This document shows, one piece after another, positions 41,380 through 50,334 of a DNA stretch of 64,000 bases. Both the position numbers and the translations under genes were made by a program. Below the pieces are notes generated by a model that saw nothing but the letters and a program-made list of their open reading frames with translations, was not told the DNA's origin and ran no database searches. This stretch comes from Acinetobacter lanii. GTDB taxonomy: Bacteria; Pseudomonadota; Gammaproteobacteria; Pseudomonadales; Moraxellaceae. The first letter of the stretch is position 1, and the number at the start of each line of letters is the position of its first letter. The stretch lies in NCBI RefSeq assembly GCF_011578285.1, contig NZ_CP049916.1, positions 992,001-1,056,000 of the forward strand, in the 5' to 3' direction.

Positions 41380-43473
41380 TTAAGCAGATACTGTACTTTG
41401 GTGACACAAACTGGTTTGAATATTATTCAATGAAATCTGTAAACGCTCAGCTACATTTGAATCTGCCACAATTTTAGAATTCGCTTTTAAACGCTCAATC
41501 TTAGGCTGAATACTATTTAAGAAAGAAGTAGTATTTTGATTGAGTTCTTTGGCCCGTAAATAATCATCTAAGCCCATGATCAATTCTTCTAAAGCTAAAC
41601 GCAGTTGATCTCCTTTAGGCAGTTTCAGCATCAGCTCTTGCAAACGAGTTAAATCCACAATCGCACTACATTCAATCATCGCCAAATTAATGTTGTGCTT
41701 TAAGTCATCAGATTGCACAATTTTTGTATTGAGCACTCCAATACTGTCGAGCATCTGTCTTAAGTGAATGCGGAATTTCACGCCGTAGGGAAGATACAAA
41801 GCTTGGCGAATCGCATGATAATGGGTAGTTAATATACGCTGTGCAGACATATCCGGAGACATAGAACGTACAAGGCGAATGATCAAAATGGAAATCATTG
41901 GACCTAAAACAGTACCCAATGAACTATCAATAAAAGTCACCGTGTCGATGCTGTATCGATTATGGAAATTCAATCCCATAATCACGCCCATAATCAGCGG
42001 TAAGCCAATCGCATTTAAAGGTGGGTGCGGGTAAAGCAGCAAACAAAACAGAATAAAAGGGGCAAGCACTAAACCCATTTGCCAAAATTCAGTGACCATC
42101 GGGAAGATCCCGAAACCATAAATAAAAATCACCACAATCGCATAGACATTGGCACGCACAAACATTTTTAATGCGGGAACGGGATTATCCAATGAAGTTA
42201 AAATACAGGCGGTAATCGCGGCCATTTCTGCCATCATATAACCCGCTTTCCAGCCGGTGACAATCCAAATCCCTGTGCCAATCATCACTACAATAAAAGC
42301 CGAAATGCCACCGCGTACCGCAATACCATGGTCTCGATGCAGACTCGGATAATGCGATGCAATTGGAATGATCGTTTCAGGCAATACATAATCACCCTGT
42401 TGAATGCGATGCCAAATCAAATGAATGGCGCGGATATTCTGAATAAAATGCCGAATATCCATTTTCAGGCTGGCAATTAAAATGCGCTGATCGGGTTCTA
42501 GCAGTTGTTCAAGTTGATCAAAATCTTGATGAAAATCGTCAGGCAGTAAATTTAATTCATGGTTGCGCTGTGTAGGTTGTTGTTTTAAAAATTCTAAAAT
42601 GTGTTGATGAATCAGTTGAATCTGCTGTTGCGCAACTTGAGGAATAGGCTCAAGTTGCTTCATCCGCTCAGACATGGCGACCAAATTGGTTGTGACCATA
42701 CTCAGTTGATGCAACATTTCTTGCAAAGGTTTGGTCATACCTTTGATTTTAGAACGCTCGTAAGACAGATGAATCGCCATAACATGCAAGTTGGCAATGT
42801 CACGGGTCATGGCATTAAAGGTTTTGCTATAGTTTTGCTTGATGCTGTCTTGGCTTTGAGCATCTTGTTCTAAGTTGCTAAAAGCTTGCATCATGATTTT
42901 GTCAAACACCTGTTCCGTGTCTTTGAGGAGTTTTGCGACTTGGTTTTGCACAGCAGGGGCGATGTTCATCGGATAAATCGCAGTCATCACCACCGCACTG
43001 CACAGTACTCCCAAACTGATTTCAATCACCCGACCAATGGCAAGATCGAACACTGTCGCGGTTTCAATATTATTAATAATGGTAAAGGCAATGATCACGG
43101 CGGTATAACCCGCGAGCATAAACATATAGCTTCGTGGAGTCCGATCCAGCAGCGAGATATACAGACAACCACCGACCCAAATCGCTAAAAATAGGGTAAA
43201 TAGCCACGGTGTATGAATCAGAATGGGCGTCACCACAATCGTGACTGCAGCACCCAAGACTGTACCCAAAACTCGAAACACACTTTTTGAGGCGGTCATA
43301 CCGGTATACGGGTTTGCGATGACGAACACCGTCCCAATCGCCCAAATCGGATACGACAAATCGAGTGAGAATGCGATATAGAGTGCTAATATGCCCGCGA
43401 TAAACGTCTTGATCGCAAAAATCCAGTCACTTTTGTTTGGACGGAGTGCGAACAATTGTTTGGTCAGGAGCAT
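41380..43473 (-). CDS. FUSC-family membrane transporter, copy 1
   Basis: A 697-residue inner-membrane protein of the FUSC/YccS/AaeB type, whose characterised members include an exporter of aromatic carboxylic acids. Two membrane blocks of about six helices each (residues about 18-170 and 390-530) are separated by a long cytoplasmic helical region. A second cytoplasmic helical domain ends the protein. The repeated family segments are ISFSLDLSYPIWAIGTVFVIANP-like at the N-terminus and WIVTGWKAGYMMAEMAAITA in the second block. It is closely related along its length to the gene at 44022, showing a tandem duplication. The substrate is unknown. Confidence 0.88.
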   Translation of the reverse strand: MLLTKQLFALRPNKSDWIFAIKTFIAGILALYIAFSLDLSYPIWAIGTVFVIANPYTGMTASKSVFRVLGTVLGAAVTIVVTPILIHTPWLFTLFLAIWVGGCLYISLLDRTPRSYMFMLAGYTAVIIAFTIINNIETATVFDLAIGRVIEISLGVLCSAVVMTAIYPMNIAPAVQNQVAKLLKDTEQVFDKIMMQAFSNLEQDAQSQDSIKQNYSKTFNAMTRDIANLHVMAIHLSYERSKIKGMTKPLQEMLHQLSMVTTNLVAMSERMKQLEPIPQVAQQQIQLIHQHILEFLKQQPTQRNHELNLLPDDFHQDFDQLEQLLEPDQRILIASLKMDIRHFIQNIRAIHLIWHRIQQGDYVLPETIIPIASHYPSLHRDHGIAVRGGISAFIVVMIGTGIWIVTGWKAGYMMAEMAAITACILTSLDNPVPALKMFVRANVYAIVVIFIYGFGIFPMVTEFWQMGLVLAPFILFCLLLYPHPPLNAIGLPLIMGVIMGLNFHNRYSIDTVTFIDSSLGTVLGPMISILIIRLVRSMSPDMSAQRILTTHYHAIRQALYLPYGVKFRIHLRQMLDSIGVLNTKIVQSDDLKHNINLAMIECSAIVDLTRLQELMLKLPKGDQLRLALEELIMGLDDYLRAKELNQNTTSFLNSIQPKIERLKANSKIVADSNVAERLQISLNNIQTSLCHQSTVSA

Positions 43474-44021
43474 AGATTTATCGATTCTTAAGTTATTGGT
43501 GATGGAATACTAAAAAACCTCAATCAACAGCAAAAGCACGTATCGAATGGTTCAAGATACATGCAAAAAAGTGCGGATAATTGAGTTCAAATCAGATTAT
43601 TTCATAAAATTCACTCTAATTGCGAGGCTGTTTGTCTTAATGATTAATTGCTTTCAACTATAGTGGATTATTACTCTAATTAATTCATTTACTTAGCGCC
43701 ATTTAAAAGCTAAAAAATATTTTATAATTTTTAATTCAATGAATCTCATGGACTTATCGAGTTTGGGTTTTTGGAGGATTGTGATTTTTAATACACTAGA
43801 AACTGGAATAGTGTTTTATAAATCAACATATATTGTTTAGATAAAACCCTTAGATAGGGTGGATTAATTGTTATTTTGTATTAAAGCATAAGCAACACTC
43901 TTGCATAGAACAATACATTTCAAGGCTTGATCGACTTTCAATCAAGCCTTCAAACTACCAAGCCTTCAAGGTCTGTATCTTAAACTGGCCATATAAAATT
44001 AAGTTCAATCTGATCTGAAGA
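43474..44021. other. Non-coding gap between the FUSC paralogues
   Basis: 548 AT-rich bases without a gene. The only structure I see is a perfect 10-bp stem, AAGGCTTGAT (43922-43931) with ATCAAGCCTT (43941-43950). It lies where the terminator of the upstream minus-strand gene is expected, although no good T-run follows. Confidence 0.5.
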
Positions 44022-46079
44022 TTAAACCGCTTTATATTCAGCGTGACATAAGCTGTTCTGAATGTTATTCAATGAAATTTGTAGACGTTGCGACACATTC
44101 AGATCTTGCACATGTTCACTTTCTTGGCTGAGTCGCTCAATGTGTTGCATGATTTTATGATGAAAGGCTTCTGCATCCTGACGTAATTCTTTGGCGCGCA
44201 GATAGTCATCTAACTGTAAGGTAAATTCTTCCAAGCTGAGAAGCAAATGATCGTCTTTTTTGAGTTTCAGCATCAGTTCTTGAATACGTGCAAGATCCAC
44301 AACGGCACTACATTCAATAATCGCCAAATTAATATTTTGCTTCAACGTTTCTGATTGCACAATTTTAGAATTCAGCACCCCAATGCGATCGAGCATGGCA
44401 CGCAAATGCATGCGAAAACGCATCCCATAGGGTAAGTACAGAGCTTTACGCACCGCTTTATAGTGTGCCGATAAAATTCGTTGCGCCATCATATCCGGGG
44501 ACATGGCACGTACAGTCCGCATAATCCAAATCGAAATGGCAGGGCCAAAAATCATTGCCATTGAACCATCGAACCAACTGGTGACTTCTAAGTGGTAACG
44601 ATTATGGAATCCCATGCCCATGGTGATCCCGATCATCATCGGCACAGCCAAAGGCGTCAGCATAGGGTTAGGGTAGAGCAGTAACACAAAAATCAATACT
44701 GGTGCTAAGCACAGCGCCAATTGCCAAAACTCAGTGACGTTGGGGAATATGCCAAAAGCGTAGAGAAACACCACAATCGACGCATAGATATTGCCACGTA
44801 AAAACAGCTTTAAACCCGGTACAGGATTATCTAGTGCAGTCAAAATACAGGCAGTGACCGCTGCCATTTCCGCCATCATATAACCGGATTTCCAGCCAGT
44901 TAAAATCCACACCCCAGTACTGATCATCACCACCAAGAAAGCCGAAATTGCGCCACGTACGGCAGTGCTGTAATCACGGTGTAAATTTGGATAACGGATA
45001 TTTTTGGGAATTAAAATTTCAGGCAGTGAATAATCACCTTTTTGAATACGTTGCCACATCAACTCAATCGCATGAAAGTTTTGAATAAAATGGCGCATAT
45101 CCATTTTCAAACTGGCCAAAACAATCTGTTGCTCAGTCGAAGCGAAGTCCGATACATTGTGAAAATCACGGTCAAAACGATCAGGCAGTGCATTGATATC
45201 TTGTGCATCCTGAATAGTTTGGTTTTTTAAAAAATCGACAATATGATCATGGGTGATCTTGAGTTGATAGCGATAATTCACATCCATTTGATCGAGTTGC
45301 TTGATACGTTCCGCCATTGCGACCAAGTTAGCCACCGCCATACTGAGCTGATGCAACATCTCTTGTAGCGGTTTGGTCATGCCTTTAATACGAGAACGCT
45401 CATAAGACAAGTGAATCGCCATACTGTGCAAGCTGGCAATATCGCGTGTAATAGCTTGTAAAGTTTCAGAATAATTTGTGTCTGATTGACTCTCTTCCAA
45501 AATTTTGTCAAACACCCGTTGTGTGTCTTTAAGCACTTTGCCAATTTGGGTTTCGACCGCAGGGCCTAAATTCATTGGGAAAAATGCCATGGTCACGATG
45601 GCACTACACACCACCCCCACACTAATCTCGAGGAATCGACTCAGTGCAATTTCAAAGACGGTTGAGGTATCGCTAAAATTGACAATGGTGAAGCTAATGA
45701 TGACCGCAGTGTAGCCTGCCAACATGAAAATATAGCTTCTCGGTGTCCGATCTAATAATGAAATATACAGACAGACACTGACCCACAGCGCCAAGAACAG
45801 GGTAAATAACCACGGGGTATGAATTAGTAAGGGCGTGACAATAATCGATACACTGGCACCGAGCATGGTGCCTAAAATACGGAAAAAACTTTTTGATGCC
45901 GACATCCCCGCATACGGGTTGGCAATAATAAATACCGTACAGATCGACCACATCGGATAAGCTAAATCGAGAGAAAAAGAGATATAAAGTGCCAATATGC
46001 CTGCAATGAAAGTTTTGATCGCAAATATCCAATCCGATTTAGATGGATTCAGTGCAAGCACAGGTTTGATCAGCAGCAT
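44022..46079 (-). CDS. FUSC-family membrane transporter, copy 2
   Basis: A 685-residue paralogue of the protein at 41380, with the same two-block membrane layout and nearly the same core sequences (SDWIFAIKTFIAGILALYI, GWKSGYMMAEMAAVTACILT, DNPVPGLKLFLRGNIYA). I begin it at 46079 (MLLIKPVLALNPSKSD), which aligns with the start of copy 1 (MLLTKQLFALRPNKSD). An in-frame ATG 28 codons upstream would add an unmatched hydrophobic extension. The duplicates diverge most in the cytoplasmic linker (copy 1 has about 10 extra residues near 200). Function as for copy 1: probable efflux of organic acids or similar compounds, substrate unknown. Confidence 0.88.
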   Translation of the reverse strand: MLLIKPVLALNPSKSDWIFAIKTFIAGILALYISFSLDLAYPMWSICTVFIIANPYAGMSASKSFFRILGTMLGASVSIIVTPLLIHTPWLFTLFLALWVSVCLYISLLDRTPRSYIFMLAGYTAVIISFTIVNFSDTSTVFEIALSRFLEISVGVVCSAIVTMAFFPMNLGPAVETQIGKVLKDTQRVFDKILEESQSDTNYSETLQAITRDIASLHSMAIHLSYERSRIKGMTKPLQEMLHQLSMAVANLVAMAERIKQLDQMDVNYRYQLKITHDHIVDFLKNQTIQDAQDINALPDRFDRDFHNVSDFASTEQQIVLASLKMDMRHFIQNFHAIELMWQRIQKGDYSLPEILIPKNIRYPNLHRDYSTAVRGAISAFLVVMISTGVWILTGWKSGYMMAEMAAVTACILTALDNPVPGLKLFLRGNIYASIVVFLYAFGIFPNVTEFWQLALCLAPVLIFVLLLYPNPMLTPLAVPMMIGITMGMGFHNRYHLEVTSWFDGSMAMIFGPAISIWIMRTVRAMSPDMMAQRILSAHYKAVRKALYLPYGMRFRMHLRAMLDRIGVLNSKIVQSETLKQNINLAIIECSAVVDLARIQELMLKLKKDDHLLLSLEEFTLQLDDYLRAKELRQDAEAFHHKIMQHIERLSQESEHVQDLNVSQRLQISLNNIQNSLCHAEYKAV

Positions 46080-46658
46080 ATTTATATAATCTTGAGTTAT
46101 TAACGATTTAACTAGACAAAAAATAAGCAACACAAAAAGCGTGAATGAACATGATTCATACACGTTAAATGAGCAATATTTTTTTGGTGAAGTGAAATTA
46201 TTTCATAATTAAGCTGTAAATCGCTATTTTAATTATAGATAAAGCCCTGCATTTAAAATTGAAAAATCAATTCAATATATAATTGTTTGATTTAATTGTA
46301 TTTATTTTTATTAAATTATCGATATGTGATATTTTGACTGTTAAATTGTTTATCTTTTAATTTATTTTGCTGGTTTATTATCCTTTTGAGTGGCTTGTTG
46401 TGCTTAATATTTGTTCAAATTGAAATGTGCTGTATTTAAAATGATCGCTTTGCTTATTATGATTTCTGTATAAATAAAAACCATAAACCTCATATTGATT
46501 TGAGTCATAACAATAGATTCATATTTCTTAATTTTTAAACGGATATATGCTGATGATTATAATGTGTTCAATGGTTGGATGATCTATTTTATTAATATTT
46601 TTTACTTTGACATGATTTAAAGGTGATTGGCTTTATTTAATCAGCATATTTAAAAGCA
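46080..46658. other. Long AT-rich non-coding region
   Basis: About 580 bases of markedly AT-rich sequence between two minus-strand genes. I find no gene, tRNA or convincing hairpin. The promoter of the FUSC gene should be at its left end. Confidence 0.45.
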
Positions 46659-46685
46659 TAAAGCCTGCATGGTGCAGGCTTTATC
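46659..46685 (-). terminator. Terminator after pirin gene
   Basis: ATAAAGCCTGCatgGTGCAGGCTTTAT is a near-perfect stem about 45 bases beyond the pirin stop codon. The T-run on the minus strand is short and interrupted. Confidence 0.78.
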
Positions 46686-46727
46686 TGAGAATCTACGTAA
46701 GTAAAAAACAGGAACTGAGTCTTTCGA

Positions 46728-47591
46728 TTAAGCAAAATGACCACTTTGAAAATCACGAAACGCTTGGTGAATTTCCGCTTCAGTGTTCATGACAAAGGGA
46801 CCATGTGCCACGATGGATTCAAGGATCGGTTCGCCACTTGCGATTAACAGTTTCGCATCTTGCTCGACCTCAATCTCGACTGATGCAGCGTCATGATTTA
46901 AATATACGGTTTGCAAGCCAGTGAAACTTTCACCATCGATGCTGACTTTGCCACTTAAGACAAAGATGATGTTGTTCCAACTCGGATCAAAATCAAAACG
47001 CACAGTTTTATTCGCTTTTAAACGCGCATCGAGTAGATTCATTTTGCTATAGGTGAGTGCCGGACCTTGTGCCATCGCTTTTTCATGCACAAATTCACCT
47101 GCAATGACTCGAACCAACCCTTGCTCATCTTTTAAAGTGACTTCTGGGATATTCTGTTCAGTCAATTCCTGATAGCGTGGTTCGACCATTTTTGAATCGC
47201 TGGGTAAATTCACCCAAAGCTGAACCATGTCCAAATGCCCCCCAGAGTGCGCAAATGCTTTGGAATGATGTTCTTCATGCATAATGCCTCGACCCGCCGT
47301 CATCCATTGCACTTCATTTTTGCCAATAGTGCCATGATTGCCTTTGGAATCTCGATGTTCAAGTTCACCTTCATAGACAATAGTGACGGTTTCAAAACCG
47401 CGATGTGGATGCATCCCCACGCCACGTTGATGGTTGCTTGGACTAAACGGATAATGTGCAGTATAGCCCATGACTAAGAATGGACTCGTTGCTGTGCTCA
47501 TGTCACTCATCGGCAACATTGAATTGGTTTTAAAACCATCACCTACCCAAGTGCTTCGATCACTGGTATATACTTTCTGAATCGCATTCAT
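46728..47591 (-). CDS. Pirin-family protein
   Basis: A 287-residue bicupin of the pirin family (E. coli YhhW relatives, some with quercetinase activity). The metal ligands of the N-terminal cupin are in HPHRGFETVT (His 61, His 63) and GRGIMHEEH (His 105, Glu 107), as in human pirin and YhhW. The C-terminal cupin ends in FVMNTEAEIHQAFRDFQSG. It is transcribed away from a LysR regulator across a 104-base gap that holds a dyad, so it is the probable target of that regulator. Its physiological substrate is unknown. Confidence 0.92.
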   Translation of the reverse strand: MNAIQKVYTSDRSTWVGDGFKTNSMLPMSDMSTATSPFLVMGYTAHYPFSPSNHQRGVGMHPHRGFETVTIVYEGELEHRDSKGNHGTIGKNEVQWMTAGRGIMHEEHHSKAFAHSGGHLDMVQLWVNLPSDSKMVEPRYQELTEQNIPEVTLKDEQGLVRVIAGEFVHEKAMAQGPALTYSKMNLLDARLKANKTVRFDFDPSWNNIIFVLSGKVSIDGESFTGLQTVYLNHDAASVEIEVEQDAKLLIASGEPILESIVAHGPFVMNTEAEIHQAFRDFQSGHFA

Positions 47592-47606
47592 TTGAATGGC
47601 CTCATA

Positions 47607-47627
47607 TTATGTTTCTCTTGAACATAA
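47607..47627. promoter_or_regulatory. Dyad in the pirin / LysR divergent region
   Basis: TTATGTT and AACATAA, separated by 7 bases, form a perfect inverted repeat 16 bases before the pirin start. It contains the T-N11-A spacing of LysR-type binding sites (T 47610, A 47622). Binding by the adjacent regulator is inferred. Confidence 0.6.
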
Positions 47628-47695
47628 GATGGCGTTCAGGTTTGAATAATTACAGCATCGATAACACAACAGATAATTCCAAAAATGGAACAATT

Positions 47696-48610
47696 ATGCA
47701 AAATTTGAATGATTATTATCATTTTGTCCAAGTCGTAAAATATCAGGGCTTTACCAAAGCCAGTGAAACATTAGGCATTACCAAGTCCAAACTGTCACGT
47801 CGTATAACTGACTTAGAAGAACGCTTAGGGGTGCGCTTAATTCAACGCAATACCCGAAAATTCACCGTCACCGAAATGGGGCAAAAATTTTATGAATATT
47901 GCCTACGGATTCTTGAAGACGTGACTGCTGCTGAAAACTTCATCCAAAGTGCTTTATCGGATGAACCCTCAGGTTTAATCAAACTGTCTTGCCCAATTGC
48001 TTTGGTGGAAATGCCGGTGGGGGAAATGGTGGCAAATTTTATGCAACAGTATCCGCAAGTGCAGGTGCATCTGTTGGCCAGTAACCATCGGGTCGATTTG
48101 ATTGAAGAGGGCATTGATCTGGCGATTCGGGTGCGTAATACCGCTTTAGAAGACAGTGAGTTGATCGTACGGGATTTGGATGCATGGGAACATGTGATGG
48201 TGGCAGTCCCGCAGTTATTTCAAAACCACCCTAAACCTGAACAATTGGCTGATTTGAGTCAACTGCCAAGTATTGGTTTTCAAAGTCCCAAGCAATCTTG
48301 GCGGTTTAAAAATGCACAAGGTGAGATTGATGAAGTTGAATTTTCACCACGCTTAAAAACTGATAATTTTTCAGCGATGAAAGCTGCCGTCGCAAAAGGG
48401 GTAGGTATTGCCTCTCTACCCAAGGTTTTCGTGATTGATGAATTAAAATCAGGTGAGTTTATTGAATTATTGCCCGAGTGGCATTTACCCAAAGGCGTAA
48501 TTCATATTGCATATCCTTCACGTCAAGGTATGTTGCCTGCAATGCGCTTGCTTTTGGAATATCTCATCGAGCAATTTAAAATTCGCGGTTGTGATGGAAA
48601 ACATGATTAA
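47696..48610 (+). CDS. LysR-family transcriptional regulator
   Basis: A 304-residue LysR-type regulator. The winged helix-turn-helix (about 3-62) includes GFTKASETLGITKSKLSRRI, and the effector-binding domain runs from about 92 to 295. The start is at 47696 (MQNLNDYYHFV), with GGAA upstream; an in-frame ATG 29 codons earlier would run across the divergent promoter. Divergent placement to the pirin gene, with the dyad between them, suggests it controls pirin. Many regulators of this subgroup respond to aromatic or quinone-like compounds, but no ligand can be named here. Confidence 0.92.
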   Translation: MQNLNDYYHFVQVVKYQGFTKASETLGITKSKLSRRITDLEERLGVRLIQRNTRKFTVTEMGQKFYEYCLRILEDVTAAENFIQSALSDEPSGLIKLSCPIALVEMPVGEMVANFMQQYPQVQVHLLASNHRVDLIEEGIDLAIRVRNTALEDSELIVRDLDAWEHVMVAVPQLFQNHPKPEQLADLSQLPSIGFQSPKQSWRFKNAQGEIDEVEFSPRLKTDNFSAMKAAVAKGVGIASLPKVFVIDELKSGEFIELLPEWHLPKGVIHIAYPSRQGMLPAMRLLLEYLIEQFKIRGCDGKHD

Positions 48611-48688
48611 AGGTGCGTTCCATCCTCTTTTAAATCTAAAAGCATTTTTAAATCTAGAAGCTAGAAATGCTGATTGAGTTGGCAGATG

Positions 48689-48850
48689 TTAATGCGCACA
48701 AAAGGCTTGATTGAAATAAATAAACAAATCCGGTGTTTTGATCCACAGGAAAATTGCCAACAGCATCAAGCCGAATACAGTGGTCGCCAATATTATTTTT
48801 AGGTTTAAGTTTGAACCTTTGTCTGTACTGGCACTTTTAAAATTAGTCAT
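48689..48850 (-). CDS. Small single-pass membrane peptide (53 residues)
   Basis: An open frame of 53 residues whose ATG overlaps the stop of the MFS gene (ATGACTAA, 8-base overlap), an arrangement that implies translational coupling. Residues 1-17 are polar (MTNFKSASTDKGSNLNL), 18-37 form one hydrophobic helix (KIILATTVFGLMLLAIFLWI), and the tail TPDLFIYFNQAFCAH is aromatic. It probably spans the inner membrane once with the N-terminus inside. I know no family for it; it may be an accessory subunit of the transporter. Confidence 0.65.
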   Translation of the reverse strand: MTNFKSASTDKGSNLNLKIILATTVFGLMLLAIFLWIKTPDLFIYFNQAFCAH

Positions 48851-50066
48851 GAACAACAGGCTCCTCATTCACAAAGAAGTGTACAACCACACCGAACACA
48901 CTCAGCGCAATCGAAATCGCCCAAATGATGTCGTAGTTTCCGGTGAGATCATGGTTTAGACCCCCGAGCCAGCCGCCAAAGAATGATCCAATTTGATGCA
49001 CAAAAAACACGATCCCACTGAGCATGGTCAAGTATTTCACCCCAAACATATTTGCAACAGTGCCGTTGGTCAGCGGAACAGTCGATAACCACAGTAGACC
49101 CATAATCACGGCAAACCCATAAATCGTCCAATGGCTGAGTGGTAAGGCAAGAAAAGCAATAATTGCCACACCTCTGAGTCCATACAGTCCCATCAGCAGT
49201 TTGGGTTTCGAGTATTTATCCCCGAGCCAACCGGCGGTATAGGTACCAACAATATTAAACAAACCGACTAAGGCTAAAAAAATCGTGCCCGAGGTCGTAC
49301 TAAAACCATGATCGGTGAGATAGCCCGGCAAATGAATACCTATAAACACCACTTGGAAACCACAGACCAAAAAGCCTAAGCCCAACCAAATAAAAGGTTT
49401 GTGATTTTTGGCTATCACTAAAATTTCTTTAAAGCTCAGTGCTGGTTGATTTGGATGAAGTGCTGATTGTGTATTATTCGGCGCAACATACATTGGGGCT
49501 TTAAGCAACAAGGATAGCGGTACAATTAATGCAATCAGAATTGCAGTGATTAATAATGCAGATGACCAACCAAATTCCTTCAAAAGTAACAGGGTGGTCG
49601 GTAGCATAATAAACTGCCCAAAGGAACCTGCGGCACTGGCGATGCCCATCGCCATACTACGACGACTCGGATGTGCAGCACGACCAACCGCAGACAGTAG
49701 TACCGAAAATGAAGTAGCAGACAGGGCTAAACCAATAATTAAGCCTAAGCTTAAATTCACCATTACACCGGTAGAGCTAAAGGACATCAATAGCAGTCCA
49801 ATGGCGTAGAGTGCGCCCCCGACAGCAACCACTTTTTTGCTGCCATATTTGTCAGCAAGTGCACCGGTAAAAGGTTGTACAGCACCCCAAAGTAAATTTT
49901 GTAATGCAATGGCAAGGCTAAAGACTTGGTGACTCCAACCAAATTCTGTGCTCATGGGTACAAGATATAAACCAAAGCCATGTCGTACACCCAAAGACAG
50001 TGCCAAAATGAAAGCACTTCCAATCAGCATAATGATCAGCGGTTTGGAAAATCGTGTATCAGACAT
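48843..50066 (-). CDS. Major facilitator superfamily transporter
   Basis: A 407-residue inner-membrane transporter with 12 predicted helices. FGWSHQVFSLAIALQNLLWGAVQPFTGALADKYGSKKV-type sequence in helix 2 and the loop after it holds the MFS motif GALADKYGSKK; the GWLGDKYSKPK repeat lies in the second half. The central loop (about 190-215) is short. The pattern resembles oxalate/formate- or monocarboxylate-type MFS proteins, but the substrate cannot be read from sequence. The start at 50066 has AAAGGA upstream; an in-frame ATG 9 codons earlier is less likely. Its 3' end overlaps the small membrane peptide gene. Confidence 0.88.
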   Translation of the reverse strand: MSDTRFSKPLIIMLIGSAFILALSLGVRHGFGLYLVPMSTEFGWSHQVFSLAIALQNLLWGAVQPFTGALADKYGSKKVVAVGGALYAIGLLLMSFSSTGVMVNLSLGLIIGLALSATSFSVLLSAVGRAAHPSRRSMAMGIASAAGSFGQFIMLPTTLLLLKEFGWSSALLITAILIALIVPLSLLLKAPMYVAPNNTQSALHPNQPALSFKEILVIAKNHKPFIWLGLGFLVCGFQVVFIGIHLPGYLTDHGFSTTSGTIFLALVGLFNIVGTYTAGWLGDKYSKPKLLMGLYGLRGVAIIAFLALPLSHWTIYGFAVIMGLLWLSTVPLTNGTVANMFGVKYLTMLSGIVFFVHQIGSFFGGWLGGLNHDLTGNYDIIWAISIALSVFGVVVHFFVNEEPVVHD

Positions 50067-50273
50067 CTTCAATCCTTTGAATTTTTTTATCATTGTAGGT
50101 GAAGCTAAACAGCATGACGATAGAATAAAACTTTAGCAATGGATAAAAAATAATTATCAATGGGATTATTTTTAATGAGGTTGGGTTATGAAGGAAGGTC
50201 TTAAAAAGCGCTTGATGTTTGATGAGTATAGCGTCTGACAAACGGAGCGAAATTTTTAGAAAAATCCTCAGCA

Positions 50274-50305
50274 AAAAAAGCGACCTGTATCAGATCGCTT
50301 TATTG
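50274..50305 (-). terminator. Terminator after the OmpW-like gene
   Basis: On the minus strand AAGCGATCTGATACAGGTCGCTT is followed by T7, about 30 bases beyond the stop codon. Confidence 0.88.
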
Positions 50306-50334
50306 TAAAAAGAATGAATGACTGAATGTATGTT

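Noticed and set aside
43922..43950. Perfect 10-bp stem considered as a terminator of the FUSC gene at 44022
   Set aside because: No T-run follows on the minus strand, so it is reported only as a hairpin within the gap.
50059..50274. Open reading frame of 71 codons upstream of the MFS gene
   Set aside because: It covers the promoter region of the transporter and overlaps its start in another frame; no ribosome binding site.
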